Below are positions 41,806 through 50,103 of a stretch of DNA of 58,141 nt, piece after piece. The translations under genes and the position numbers were made by a program. The notes under the pieces are model-generated. The model ran no database searches. It worked only from the letters and a program-made list of their open reading frames with translations, and was not told the DNA's origin. Source of the DNA: an uncultured Trueperaceae bacterium. Lineage in GTDB: Bacteria; Deinococcota; Deinococci; Deinococcales; Trueperaceae. The DNA lies in NCBI GenBank assembly GCA_937907415.1, contig CALCHY010000188.1:1-58141 (forward strand). The letters are read 5' to 3'. Position 1 is the first letter of the stretch. The number at the start of each line of letters is the position of its first letter.

Positions 41806-41836
41806 ACCCTAGCGACAGTACGTTAAGCCTGCGTAA
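41806..41836 (-). promoter_or_regulatory. Promoter with tandem TTA motif before the CxxxC TlpA gene
   Basis: On the minus strand TTACGC (41836-41831) and TTAACG (41826-41821) are 10 bp apart, followed after nine bases by TAGGGT (41811-41806), a TAnnnT -10 box. This matches the architecture before ccmF, luxR, the beta-propeller and the multicopper oxidase. The start codon is about 80 bases further on. Confidence 0.5.
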
Positions 41837-41917
41837 CGACCTCGCCATCCCGTCAAGCGGTCGGGCGACTCGTGCCGGATGCCGCCCGCGCGCATTCGGG
41901 GCTGCGGAAACCGTGGA

Positions 41918-41947
41918 GGGGCAGGACCCGCCTCCGAGTCCTGCCCC
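41918..41947 (-). terminator. Terminator hairpin after the Met/Gly-rich protein gene
   Basis: GGGGCAGGAC (41918-41927) pairs perfectly with GTCCTGCCCC (41938-41947) over a 10-base loop, 47 bases beyond the stop at 41994. A few T residues follow in the minus direction. Confidence 0.6.
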
Positions 41948-41993
41948 CTTCAAACGTGGCCCGGCGTACGGCGCCACGACCGCAAGCCGGTCG

Positions 41994-42881
41994 TCAGGGC
42001 TCCATGCCGCCCACGAACGTGCCGTGCCAGCTGTGCGGCCAGACGGCGCCCGTGAAGTCGTTGACGCTGAGCATCCCCTGGACGGTCCCGATGCCGTAAT
42101 CGAAGGTGAAGTAGCCGGGGAACGTTTGCGACTGCAACACCGTGGCCCCTGGGGCGTACCCCTCGAGGAACCGGTTGGCGAGTTCGCGCGCCTGCTGCTG
42201 GTCATAGCTCGACTGCTCAGCGGCGCCGCCAGCGATCCCGCGCCCGGCACCGTCCCATCCCATCATGCCCCCAGCGGCCGCGCTGGCCGGGTTCCGGCCC
42301 CAGGCGCCCATCGGACCGCCGTAAGCGGAACCCATCCCCGACCCGGTGGCGTTCCACATCATGTTCGGCCCCGGTTCAGGGAACAACGCGCCCGTGAACC
42401 GGTCGGCGATAAGCTCTGCCAAGCCGTTCCCTTCCGCGTCGACGACCTGAGCGTAGGCGTTGTTGGTGAAGAACATGACGTCATCGATGCGCGCTCCAAC
42501 AGGGAACTGCGGCAGCACCGCCTGGAAGCGTGCCACGATGTCGTTGTCGGCGAGGGGTTTCGCGTCGGGAGGAACCGGTCCCACCGTTCCGCCCATCACG
42601 GCCCCACCCATCATCCCCGGGCCCATCATGCCGCCACCGATCATCCCCGAGCCGTATGCTCCGCGGCCGGGGGCGAACGGCGCGAACATCCCGGGTCCAT
42701 GGCCACCCATCGCGAAACCGTGATGCCCGAGCAAAGCACCCTTCCCGGTCCAGCCGCTCCCCGTGGGCCACCACAAGGCTTGCGTCGACCCGGACCCGCC
42801 CCCCTGCGCCCACACGATGCCTACCACGCCCAACATCATTGCGGCGACCACGACCGTGCCACGCATCTGACCCAAGTTCAT
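41994..42881 (-). CDS. Exported Met/Gly/His-rich protein
   Basis: A 295-residue exported protein (signal peptide about 1-26). The first third is very rich in Gly, Met and His (GKGALLGHHGFAMGGHGPGM, GGGMMGPGMMGG), a composition typical of periplasmic Cu(I)-binding proteins. A central PepSY-like domain and a C-terminal segment (FPGYFTFDYG...GMLSVNDFTGAVWPHSWHGTF) resemble a domain common in archaeal and metal-exposed bacterial proteins. A Met-rich stretch (GGMMGWDG) interrupts the central part. Copper sequestration outside the membrane is the most likely role, inferred from composition. Confidence 0.75.
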   Translation of the reverse strand: MNLGQMRGTVVVAAMMLGVVGIVWAQGGGSGSTQALWWPTGSGWTGKGALLGHHGFAMGGHGPGMFAPFAPGRGAYGSGMIGGGMMGPGMMGGAVMGGTVGPVPPDAKPLADNDIVARFQAVLPQFPVGARIDDVMFFTNNAYAQVVDAEGNGLAELIADRFTGALFPEPGPNMMWNATGSGMGSAYGGPMGAWGRNPASAAAGGMMGWDGAGRGIAGGAAEQSSYDQQQARELANRFLEGYAPGATVLQSQTFPGYFTFDYGIGTVQGMLSVNDFTGAVWPHSWHGTFVGGMEP

Positions 42882-42908
42882 GTCTCCGACCTTTCTCGAC
42901 GAGCGCGC

Positions 42909-43151
42909 CTAGCCTCGACCGAGGCCCGCCAGGCGCCGACCGAATTCCTCCGTGTCGATTTCGCTCCGGGCGTACCGTTCACGCAGGACCCGTACGGCCG
43001 GGTCGCCGTCCGTCTCGTGCGCGCTCCGCTTTGGACCGCGGCCGACGCCGACCTCACGGGCGAACCAGACGACTGCCAGGACGACGAGTCCCCACCAGAG
43101 CACCGTCCCGAGCCACCCCCATCCGCCGGCTACGAAACCGCATTCGTACAT
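42909..43151 (-). CDS. SHOCT-domain small membrane protein
   Basis: An 80-residue protein with one helix (about 12-31) and a SHOCT motif (AVRVLRERYARSEIDTEEFGRRLAGL) near the C-terminus. The ATG at 43151 is preferred because CAGGAAGGGAG lies just upstream; a longer frame from 43220 adds no recognisable sequence. It precedes the Met-rich gene in the same direction. It resembles the SHOCT protein at 28210. Confidence 0.78.
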   Translation of the reverse strand: MYECGFVAGGWGWLGTVLWWGLVVLAVVWFAREVGVGRGPKRSAHETDGDPAVRVLRERYARSEIDTEEFGRRLAGLGRG

Positions 43152-43434
43152 TCCACGACTCCCTTCCTGAGCGGGTCGGGCATACGCCCGGGCCGCTTCG
43201 AACGTCGGGGCCAGCTGCACTGGTGTAACTGCGCCCCTGCGCCCAAGGATGGGTTCTAGCCATCAAGCCGCGATAAAGCGTGTGTGTTGCCCCCGAGATC
43301 GTTGTCGACGTCGTGGTGCGAAATAGCCGCGTCCGCCGCCTTGGACCGGGCACCGCGCCTGCACGGCGATGGTAACGACCACTTCCGGACCACGAGATCG
43401 GCCGCGGCGGCGCACGACGCTGTCGAAGGCCCGC

Positions 43435-43791
43435 TCAAGTGCGGTGCGGATACCGCTTTCCGCGTCCGGGGAGCTCGGTGAGGCAACGTTCGAGTTCCTC
43501 CTGCCGACGCTCCAGGACCGCGATCCGGTAGCCCTGGCCGACGTCGGTGTCGCCGACAGCCCGGTAGCGCGTCCCCTTGCCATCCAAGCGGTCCGGTTCC
43601 TGCGCCGAGCGATCCGCTGACACGTGACGGAGACTGCGCATGAGCCACAGCATGACGAGCGGGCACGCCAGCACCAGAATCGCTGCGACCAACATCAGCG
43701 CCACTGGCGCAGTCGTGACCAACCAGCCTGCGACAACGATCACCGCCACGATCACGAGGGCCAGGTCGACGTGAATCCCGAGGATGCGCAT
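43435..43791 (-). CDS. DUF2933-like membrane protein with a C-terminal coiled segment
   Basis: A 118-residue protein with two hydrophobic helices (about 6-24 and 26-50). The second ends in LACPLVMLWLMRSLRH, like the cysteine-proline motif of DUF2933 proteins from copper-resistance islands. A charged helical tail (RIAVLERRQEELERCLTEL) follows. The start at 43791 follows GGAAGGAGGAG; a frame from 43938 is longer but unlikely. It heads the minus-strand group. Confidence 0.65.
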   Translation of the reverse strand: MRILGIHVDLALVIVAVIVVAGWLVTTAPVALMLVAAILVLACPLVMLWLMRSLRHVSADRSAQEPDRLDGKGTRYRAVGDTDVGQGYRIAVLERRQEELERCLTELPGRGKRYPHRT

Positions 43792-44010
43792 CCATCTCCT
43801 CCTTCCGAGCCATGAGCCGTGCGTACTGCCTTGATGCAGGAGGACAAGTCCACCACCCCACTGCCGCGCTCGGCCGGTCGCACTGCTGGGCTCCGCGTCG
43901 CCCATACCGTACGCAGCGAGCATCACAGCAGCGTTCACGTCGTGTGAAGGTCGTGCGGTATTAAGGTCGAGACGCGACCGAGACGAGACGCTGCCGGAAC
44001 GAGCCCGCCC

Positions 44011-44041
44011 TTATGCGCCCTTAACACGCTGGCGATACGGT
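44011..44041 (+). promoter_or_regulatory. Promoter with tandem TTA motif before the luxR-type gene
   Basis: TTATGC (44011-44016) and TTAACA (44021-44026) are 10 bp apart inside a longer direct repeat. TACGGT (44036-44041) follows after nine bases as a TAnnnT -10 box. The GTG start at 44048 lies six bases beyond it, so the mRNA would be leaderless. Confidence 0.55.
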
Positions 44042-44047
44042 CTCAGG

Positions 44048-44887
44048 GTGTCTGTTCCAGTTACCGTCGGGATGGCAGTTGCGCGACGCCGAACCAGAAA
44101 GAACCCGCTCAACGGCGTGCCGCGACCGCCGACGGCGCATGTCGAGAGGACCGACGCAGCGGTGGTGTTCGCCAGCGAACGTCTGGTGGGGCAGGCGCTC
44201 GCCGCGGCAATGGTGGACGCGCGCGCTGCGGTCTCGGCGACACCCGCAGCCAGTCCCGAAGACGCGTTGGCGCTGTGCCTTCAATTGCGGCCAGCACTCT
44301 TGATCCTGACGTTGAACACGGCGCGGCCAGCGGCCACGATCGACCTGGTGCGCAGCATAGGAGCCATGTGCCCGTCGACGACGATTGTGCTCGCGACGCG
44401 CGGGGCCCGGCCGACGGTCTTGCGCGAAGCGTACGACGCGGGCGCCGCCTTCGCCATACCGCTGGAAGCGGCCGCGACCGACCTGCAGCGTTGGTGTCGC
44501 CGGGCCATGACCTCACCTAGACGAGTTCCCTGGGAGCTGTGGCTTGCGGCGCACGCCCGTCACGAGGCCGAGAAGCGAATGCCGGCCGGACCCACCGCGC
44601 CGTCACTGAGCCCCCGGCAGCGGCAGATCCTAGTACATCTTTGTCGCGGCATGAGCAACGCAGCCATCGCAGACGCGATCGGCGTCAGCGAGAAGACCGT
44701 GAGGAACCATCTGACCGCCATATACGCCACGCTGGGCGCACGCCGACGTACCGAGGCCGTCCTTGTGGCGTTGACGGTGGGACTGGACGAGTCCGATCCG
44801 GGCGCCAAAGCTTCATCAGGGCGCGCCACGACCACTCGGGAACACGCGATCCGGGTCGATCGCATGCCGACAGACACCTATGTCTAG
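44048..44887 (+). CDS. LuxR/NarL-type transcriptional regulator
   Basis: A 279-residue regulator. The N-terminal half has a receiver-like alternation (AAVVFASERLVGQALAAAM, PALLILTLNTARPAATIDLVRSI), but the usual phospho-acceptor aspartate is not evident, so it may be a degenerate receiver. The C-terminal LuxR helix-turn-helix is clear (LSPRQRQILVHLCRGMSNAAIADAIGVSEKTVRNHLTAIYATLGARRRTEAVL, about 185-237). The GTG at 44048 is supported by the -10 box six bases upstream. Its own promoter carries the tandem TTA motif shared with four other genes here. Confidence 0.85.
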   Translation: MSVPVTVGMAVARRRTRKNPLNGVPRPPTAHVERTDAAVVFASERLVGQALAAAMVDARAAVSATPAASPEDALALCLQLRPALLILTLNTARPAATIDLVRSIGAMCPSTTIVLATRGARPTVLREAYDAGAAFAIPLEAAATDLQRWCRRAMTSPRRVPWELWLAAHARHEAEKRMPAGPTAPSLSPRQRQILVHLCRGMSNAAIADAIGVSEKTVRNHLTAIYATLGARRRTEAVLVALTVGLDESDPGAKASSGRATTTREHAIRVDRMPTDTYV

Positions 44888-45000
44888 GCCGAACCCGGCG
44901 CCACGCCGATCCAACCAATCTTCTGGCCGGCCGCCGGGCTGACTGGCAAGACCAGCCGGTACGAACCGTAGCTCCAAAACAGCCCAAGGAGGCAAGCACC

Positions 45001-45552
45001 ATGGCGAAGGCACGACGCAACGAGGGCAAGCCAAGAAGGAAAGGGCGCACCAAACGCCCGACGACCACGACATGTGTTCTCGCCGCAGCGGGCACCGCGA
45101 TCCTCGCCCTGGCAGGCGTTCGCGTCGCCCAACGCTCTTCGCTTCCCGGTGAGGCCTTCGGGAGCCAAGGCAACCAGCACATCGCAGACGTCGGCGTCGC
45201 CCACCCCGACTACAACAGCGACCCGCCGACGTCCGGCTGGCACGTGGGATCGATCGTGAACTGGGGAGCGTACGACTACGTCGTACCCGACGAGCTACTG
45301 CTGCACAACCTGGAAGACGGCGGCGTCGTACTTTGGTACGCAATCGGCAGTCCGGAGCAGAACCGCGACCACATCGATGCTCTCCAGCAGGTTGCACGCG
45401 GGTACCGAGATGTCGTGATCGCGCCCCGCGAAGGCATGCCAACACCGTACGCAGCGACGGCCTGGCAGCGCCTCCAGCGCTTCGACGAGCTGCAGCCGGA
45501 CGCCATGCGCGCCTTCCTCGACGCGTTTGAAGGCGTAGACCGCCACAACTGA
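45001..45552 (+). CDS. DUF3105 protein
   Basis: A 183-residue protein with a basic N-terminus, one membrane helix (about 24-42) and a DUF3105 domain. Diagnostic phrases are HIADVGVAHPDYNSDPPTSGWHVG and LLHNLEDGGVVLWYAI, which hold conserved His residues suggestive of a metal site. The function of DUF3105 is not established. AAGGAGGCAAG precedes the ATG. It lies between the LuxR regulator and the beta-propeller protein. Confidence 0.85.
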   Translation: MAKARRNEGKPRRKGRTKRPTTTTCVLAAAGTAILALAGVRVAQRSSLPGEAFGSQGNQHIADVGVAHPDYNSDPPTSGWHVGSIVNWGAYDYVVPDELLLHNLEDGGVVLWYAIGSPEQNRDHIDALQQVARGYRDVVIAPREGMPTPYAATAWQRLQRFDELQPDAMRAFLDAFEGVDRHN

Positions 45553-45674
45553 CCGTCGCGCTGTCGTGCGCGTGGTCGCGATGCAGGAACCGCCCATTGC
45601 GCGTCAGCCGATTGGGGGCAGCCGCACACGGTAACGCCTCCCCACTCGTGATCCTGGTGCCACCCGACAACCGT

Positions 45675-45703
45675 TTACGCAAGCCTTAACCGACCGAAAC
45701 ACT
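45675..45703 (+). promoter_or_regulatory. Promoter with tandem TTA motif before the beta-propeller gene
   Basis: TTACGC (45675-45680) and TTAACC (45686-45691) are 11 bp apart; AACACT (45698-45703) may be the -10 box after six bases. The -10 is the weakest of the five modules, but the repeats are clear. The gene starts at 45769. Confidence 0.45.
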
Positions 45704-45768
45704 CGAGTTGGAGGATCGCGATAGGCCGCATCCCGGTCGCCCTGGGAGAGTGCGTGCCGGGAGGCAAC

Positions 45769-47178
45769 ATGAGGTACTCAACGCTCCTCGTCTTCGCCGC
45801 GCTCTTCTTCGCCGCTGCGCGCGCCGAGCCAGGTCCGTCCCAGGTTCGGAGCGATTTCCAGAACGGAGTTCTCGTCGAGGTCACCATGGTGGATCTCACG
45901 ACGACCATCGATCAGGGGTTGCTCGCGTGGAATGTCTACTTCGAGACGCACAGTGGCGACCTACGCCCTCTAGCCCTCGAAGACCGCGCACGCCTCCACG
46001 GCCCTGATGGCGCGACCGTGACCGAAGGCTTCGCGTTCGAAAGCATGTCCGACAGCGCCCACCATCCTACCGGGCGCCTCACGCTTCGGACCGACACTCC
46101 GGCGTTCGCCGCGCTCCTAGCGGGTGCCCCCGCCGGTGAAGCACTCAGTGTAACGCTCACCATCCACGATCTCGCGGGCGTCCCCGAGCGAAGCGTCGCC
46201 TTCCTCCTCGATCCTGCGTCGCTTGACGCGTCGCAGGCGCTAGACGCCACCACGACCGCCCCGCTACTGGCCTACGTTGCGAACGCGGGCGACGGCACCA
46301 TCTCCGTCGTCGACCTCGGCACGTACGAGGAGGTCGCCCGATGGCGCATCGGCGACGAGGCCTCGCACGGTCTGGCCCTCGAACCCGGAGCACTCTACGC
46401 CGGGAGCGGTGAGGAGGGTGTCCTCGTCGTGCTCGATCCCTTCGATGGCCGTGAGTTCGCCCGTTACGATGCGCGGGCGAACGCCCACGGCATCGACCGG
46501 ACTCCCGATGGACGCTACGTCTTCGTCGGGGCGGGCGGCACTGCCGAGGAGGCACACATCGTGCGGCTCGACACCAGCACAGGTGACCTTCTCCACGCGG
46601 GCCCTGGCCTCAACCCCGTGGGGCACATCGACGCGTCGCCCGACGGCAACCGGCTGTACGTAGCCAATCTCGGCACCGACACGGTCTCGGTTCTGGCTAT
46701 CGACACGCTCCGCGCGATCGCCGTTGTTCCCGTGGGAGACGGGCCGAACGAGAGTCGCGTCACGCCGGATGGTCAACGCCTCTTCGTCGCGAACTGGAAC
46801 TCCAGCGACGTGTCCGTTGTCGATACCAACAGCCTCTCGGTGATCGCCACTGTGCGTGTCGGAGAAGGCACCCACGGCGTCGCGATCACGCCCGACGGGC
46901 GCGAGGCGTGGATCACCAACCGCATCAGCAACGACATCGTCGTCCTCGACACGACCACGCTCGAACTGCTGGCCCGCATGCCAGCAGGCGCCTACGCCAA
47001 CCACGTCACCTTCACACCCGATGGCGACCGGGCAGTCGTGAGCAATGCGCGGGCTAACGAGATCATGGTCTTCGATCGTGCCCGCCGCGACGTGGTTGCC
47101 ACCATCCCCGTCGGCCTCGAACCACACGAGATCGCCATCGGTCCGCGAACGCCAACCGCGAGATCCGCCGCGCGCTGA
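45769..47178 (+). CDS. Exported YVTN-type beta-propeller protein
   Basis: A 469-residue exported protein (signal peptide about 1-19, ending ARAEP). A 150-residue N-terminal beta domain is followed by about seven YVTN/NHL-like blades (LAYVANAGDGTISVVDLGTYEEVARWRIG, RLYVANLGTDTVSVLAIDTLRAIAVVPVG, AWITNRISNDIVVLDTTTLELLARMPAG). Such propellers, including nitrite- and copper-reductase relatives, usually bind partners or cofactors in the envelope. No CxxCH or copper ligand cluster is visible. GGGAGGC precedes the ATG. A strong terminator follows. Confidence 0.85.
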   Translation: MRYSTLLVFAALFFAAARAEPGPSQVRSDFQNGVLVEVTMVDLTTTIDQGLLAWNVYFETHSGDLRPLALEDRARLHGPDGATVTEGFAFESMSDSAHHPTGRLTLRTDTPAFAALLAGAPAGEALSVTLTIHDLAGVPERSVAFLLDPASLDASQALDATTTAPLLAYVANAGDGTISVVDLGTYEEVARWRIGDEASHGLALEPGALYAGSGEEGVLVVLDPFDGREFARYDARANAHGIDRTPDGRYVFVGAGGTAEEAHIVRLDTSTGDLLHAGPGLNPVGHIDASPDGNRLYVANLGTDTVSVLAIDTLRAIAVVPVGDGPNESRVTPDGQRLFVANWNSSDVSVVDTNSLSVIATVRVGEGTHGVAITPDGREAWITNRISNDIVVLDTTTLELLARMPAGAYANHVTFTPDGDRAVVSNARANEIMVFDRARRDVVATIPVGLEPHEIAIGPRTPTARSAAR

Positions 47179-47193
47179 GCCTGCTCTGCGAAC

Positions 47194-47230
47194 GGCGCCC
47201 GTCGCTGCGGACGCGACGGCGACGGGCGCC
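47194..47230 (+). terminator. Terminator after the beta-propeller gene
   Basis: GGCGCCCGTCGC (47194-47205) pairs perfectly with GCGACGGGCGCC (47219-47230) over a 13-base loop, 16 bases after the stop, followed by TT. This 12-bp GC stem is the clearest terminator in the window. Confidence 0.7.
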
Positions 47231-47389
47231 TTGGCGCCGACGCGCTCCGTCCCAGAACTCCGGACTCACCGCACCCCTACGCGAGCGTCACTCGAGCGGT
47301 CGACGTGCCAGGCGACCACCTGTGCCGGAGATGCCCTGACTTGGCTCTCTCCTGACTCTCTACCTCAGTGGAGGGTCTACGGTCAAGGC

Positions 47390-47704
47390 ATGGTCACTGT
47401 GGAACCGCTGTATTGCGACGCTCGCCCCACCTGGATCGAACTCGGCCACGCCTTCGATGCGACCAGGGCCAATGCAACGGTTCGGCTGCGCGACGTCGGC
47501 AGCCTGCCGGAGCGCGAACGTATCGCTGTCGCCGGGTTCCCTACCCTTCGCCTCGACGGGCGTGACCTTGATTGGTACGAGGGGCCCACGGTGACGTCCT
47601 GCCGTCGCAACGAGAGCAACGCGGCGAAGGGCCAGTTTCCTCGGGCGGTCATCCAAGGGCAGCTGCGCGTTGCGAGCATGAAGAACGGGAAGGGGTTCGC
47701 ATGA
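47390..47704 (+). CDS. Thioredoxin-fold protein of a mercury-type locus, active-site Cys lost
   Basis: A 104-residue protein resembling the small thioredoxin-like proteins found beside mercuric reductases (typically YFxGCPNW...SPTILVDGRDPF...SCRxY). Here the landmarks read LYCDARPTW, FPTLRLDGRDLDWYEG and TSCRRN. The Cys of the CPxW motif is replaced by Arg (DARPTW), although a nearby Cys remains two residues before. It overlaps the start of the flavoprotein reductase relic by four bases, so the two were a unit. With the reductase broken, this gene may be decaying too. Confidence 0.6.
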   Translation: MVTVEPLYCDARPTWIELGHAFDATRANATVRLRDVGSLPERERIAVAGFPTLRLDGRDLDWYEGPTVTSCRRNESNAAKGQFPRAVIQGQLRVASMKNGKGFA

Positions 47705-49048
47705 ACACGCATGAACTCGACCTCGTCGTGATCGGGGCCGGCATGGCCGGTCTAGGGGCTGCCCGCAAGGCTGCCGCCGCCGGGAAGCGCGTCGCCATCG
47801 TAGACCACCGCCCATACGGCGGCACCTGCGCGCTGCGCGGCTGTGACCCCAAGAAGGTGCTGGCAGGGGCCGCCGACCTGGAGGATTGGCAGCGCCGGAT
47901 GCATGGACACGGCAATGCCGGAGAGGCGCGCCTCGACTGAACGAAGCTGATGGCGTTCCAACGCACCTTCACGGAGCCCGTCCCGCAGCGCCTCGAAAAG
48001 GGGCTCGACGGGCTTGGAGTAGCTCCGCTGCACTTGTAGCACCCGCTTCACGAGCCCCACCACCAAACGGGTGGGTACGGACGAGCTCACGTCAAATCGC
48101 TCCTTGATCGCGGCTGGTGCAGAGCCTCGCGCCGTCGGGATTCCCTGCGAGGAGTTGCTCGCTACCAGCACCGATTTCCTGGACCTCGACGCTTTGCCGA
48201 GACGCATCCTGTTCATCGGCGGCGGGTACGTGTCCTTCGAGTTCGCACACATTGCCGCCCGTGCCGGCGCCAGCGTCACCATCGCTGAGCGGGGCAAGCT
48301 TCCCATGAACGCGTTTGATCCAGATCTGGTGTTTGAGCTCGAGGCGGCCTCCGAAGAAGCCGGCATCCGGGTGCGCACCGAGACCGAGATCACGTCGATT
48401 GAGCGCCGCGACAGTCATCTGGCGGCTCGCTCCGGCCGCGGGGAAGAGCTCGAGGCGAACCTGGTGGTGCACGGCGCTGGCCGCGCGCCCGAGATCGGGG
48501 CGGTCGACCTGGCTGTCGGCGAGGTCGAGTTCGATCCAGCGCGAGGCGTGCATGTGAACGAGTACCTGCAGAGCACCAGCAACCCCCGCGTATACGCAGC
48601 CGGCGACGCAGCCAACACCCGAGGGTGGCCTCTCAAGCCCGTGGCGGTGCACGAGGGGCTGATCGCCACCAGCTACCTCCTCCACGGTAACCACGAGACC
48701 CCGGACTACACCGGCACGCCGAGTGTCGCATTCACCGTGCCCGCGCTCGCCCGCGCCGGTCTCACCGAAGAGGAAGCGCACGCACAGGGGCTGGACTTCG
48801 AGGTGAACATGCAGCGTACCAGCGGGAGGTTCACCGCGAGACGCACGCGGGAGGAGCACGCTGCGTACAAGGTGCTGAGCGAGAGCGGCTCGGGGCGCAT
48901 TATGGGCGCCCACCTGCTGGGCGGGAACGCCGCCGAGGTAATCGACGTGTATGCACTCGCCATCCGGCACGGCCTCACTGCCCGGGAGATGAAGACGAGC
49001 GTGCTGGTGCATCCGGCGGCGGCATCGGATGTCGTCTACATGGTGTGA
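47701..49048 (+). pseudogene. MerA/glutathione-reductase-like flavoprotein, interrupted
   Basis: A pyridine nucleotide-disulfide oxidoreductase in pieces. The FAD motif (VVIGAGMAGLGAARKA) and redox pair GGTCALRGCDPKK are in the first frame. This ends at TGA (47938-47940) in RLD-stop-TKLMAFQRTFTEPVP, where relatives have tryptophan. The same frame continues to about 48035. There a one-base insertion (near CAC-T-TGT) shifts the reading to the frame of TRFTSPTTKRVG...RILFIGGGYVSFEFA, which runs to 49048 with the NAD and dimerisation domains intact. Two lesions make expression of a full enzyme unlikely. Confidence 0.85.
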
Positions 49049-49105
49049 GCATGGCCGGCTCCGGTTGATGTTAGGCGGGCAAGCGTCCTGTCGCAACATG
49101 GAGCC

Positions 49106-49561
49106 ATGATGCGGATCGGGCAGTTGGCGGACGCGACGAAGGAGCGCGTGCGGACTCTGCGTTACTGGCAGGACGAGGGCCCGCTCGAGGCGCAGCGCAC
49201 TGACGGAGGATACCGCGTGTTCCCGGACACCATGGTCGAGCGGGTGCGACTCCTGCGACAGGTGCAGGCGCTCGGGCTATCGCTGGACGGAATCCGTGAG
49301 GTCCTCGCGGTGCGCACTGTCGGACTGCAACCCTGCAAGTACAATCGGGAGCGCTTACGGAAGCACCTCCCTGCAGTTCGAGAGCGCGTGCGGCAACTTC
49401 GAGCACTCGAGGACGAACTCGAGGAACGACTGGTATGGGCAAAGGCGCATCTTGAGCCGGTGTGCGACGCTGGCGGCGTGTACCCCACCGATGCTGCGAC
49501 CGACGGCTCGACGCCCTCTAGTTCGGCACCGAGACTCACTCGATACGCACCTCGACGGTAG
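49106..49561 (+). CDS. MerR-family regulator
   Basis: A 151-residue MerR-type activator with an N-terminal winged helix (MRIGQLADATKERVRTLRYWQDEGPL... GGYRVF) and a long dimerisation helix. Cysteines at PCKYNRER and PVCDAGGVY lie near the metal-binding positions of MerR relatives, though the third Cys of mercury-type MerR is absent. Upstream is the broken flavoprotein in the same direction. It may sense Hg, Cu or another thiophilic metal, or have lost its target. Confidence 0.8.
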   Translation: MMRIGQLADATKERVRTLRYWQDEGPLEAQRTDGGYRVFPDTMVERVRLLRQVQALGLSLDGIREVLAVRTVGLQPCKYNRERLRKHLPAVRERVRQLRALEDELEERLVWAKAHLEPVCDAGGVYPTDAATDGSTPSSSAPRLTRYAPRR

Positions 49562-49787
49562 TACCGACAGCGCCCGACGCGGCGCACCTGGCTGCCCAGA
49601 ACTCACCCCGAACCCAGACCGGGAACTCGAGCCGCGAGCGTCAACGGTTTCGCCCGCCCGCCCGCGGCCGCGATCCGAACGGCCCTGCCGCGAGATGGGC
49701 CCACGGCTTCCCGTGCGCGATAGGGCCGAAATGTGAAGGGCACTCGTCGCACTTTCCAAGCGCGGGTCTGCAGCAACCTCATGATCG
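49562..49787. other. Non-coding stretch before the istB relic
   Basis: About 225 bases with no recognisable gene or strong structure; frames on both strands look like shadow reading. Confidence 0.35.
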
Positions 49788-49988
49788 TCAGCGAACCGCC
49801 GGATCTCGACGGTTGTCCCTCCTGGCGGCACGCCTGGACAGAACCTCGTGGCGCAGAGTTCGCGGGAGGCGCCGGTAGCGGGCGTCGCAGACCGCACGGC
49901 GCGCTCTCTGCGCCAGGGCGCTCGCGACGTACGTCTTGCCGAACCCGAAGGTGCCGGCGATGATGAGATCGTGGTGCCCTCGCGGGCA
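49788..49988 (-). pseudogene. Fragment of an IS21-type istB ATPase
   Basis: A minus-strand frame reads GHHDLIIAGTFGFGKTYVASALAQRARR and then YRRLPR before a stop at 49788. The P-loop and the following helix match IstB ATPases (NLIITGPTGSGKTYLACAL). Only about 65 codons remain, with no partner istA, so this is a relic of an older IS21-type insertion just upstream of the multicopper oxidase gene. It is not a copy of the intact istB at 57186. Confidence 0.6.
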
Positions 49989-50052
49989 TGGAAGGTCCGG
50001 TCGGGCCCAGCGGCCCAGATGGTTCTTCCGCGCGAGCTTCGCCCTCGCAACT

Positions 50053-50083
50053 TTACGTTGGCCTTACAGATGGTGGTTACGGT
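50053..50083 (+). promoter_or_regulatory. Promoter with tandem TTA motif before the multicopper oxidase
   Basis: TTACGT (50053-50058) and TTACAG (50064-50069) are 11 bp apart; TACGGT (50078-50083) follows after eight bases as a TAnnnT -10 box, identical to the one before the luxR-type gene. CTAGGAGG and the GTG start at 50104 follow. The region abuts the istB relic. Confidence 0.55.
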
Positions 50084-50103
50084 GCTGCTCCTAGGAGGTT
50101 CGC

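Noticed and set aside
43256..43861. 201-codon minus-strand frame overlapping the DUF2933-like gene
   Set aside because: It is out of phase with the better-supported frame at 43435-43791 and has random-looking Arg/Pro-rich sequence.
23795..47940. UGA recoded as tryptophan throughout this organism
   Set aside because: TGA clearly ends many genes here, including tight ATGA and GTGA overlaps (2923-2926, 10160-10163, 18414-18417, 19601-19604, 39465-39468, 57186-57189). Two odd TGA codons are better explained by mutation or error.
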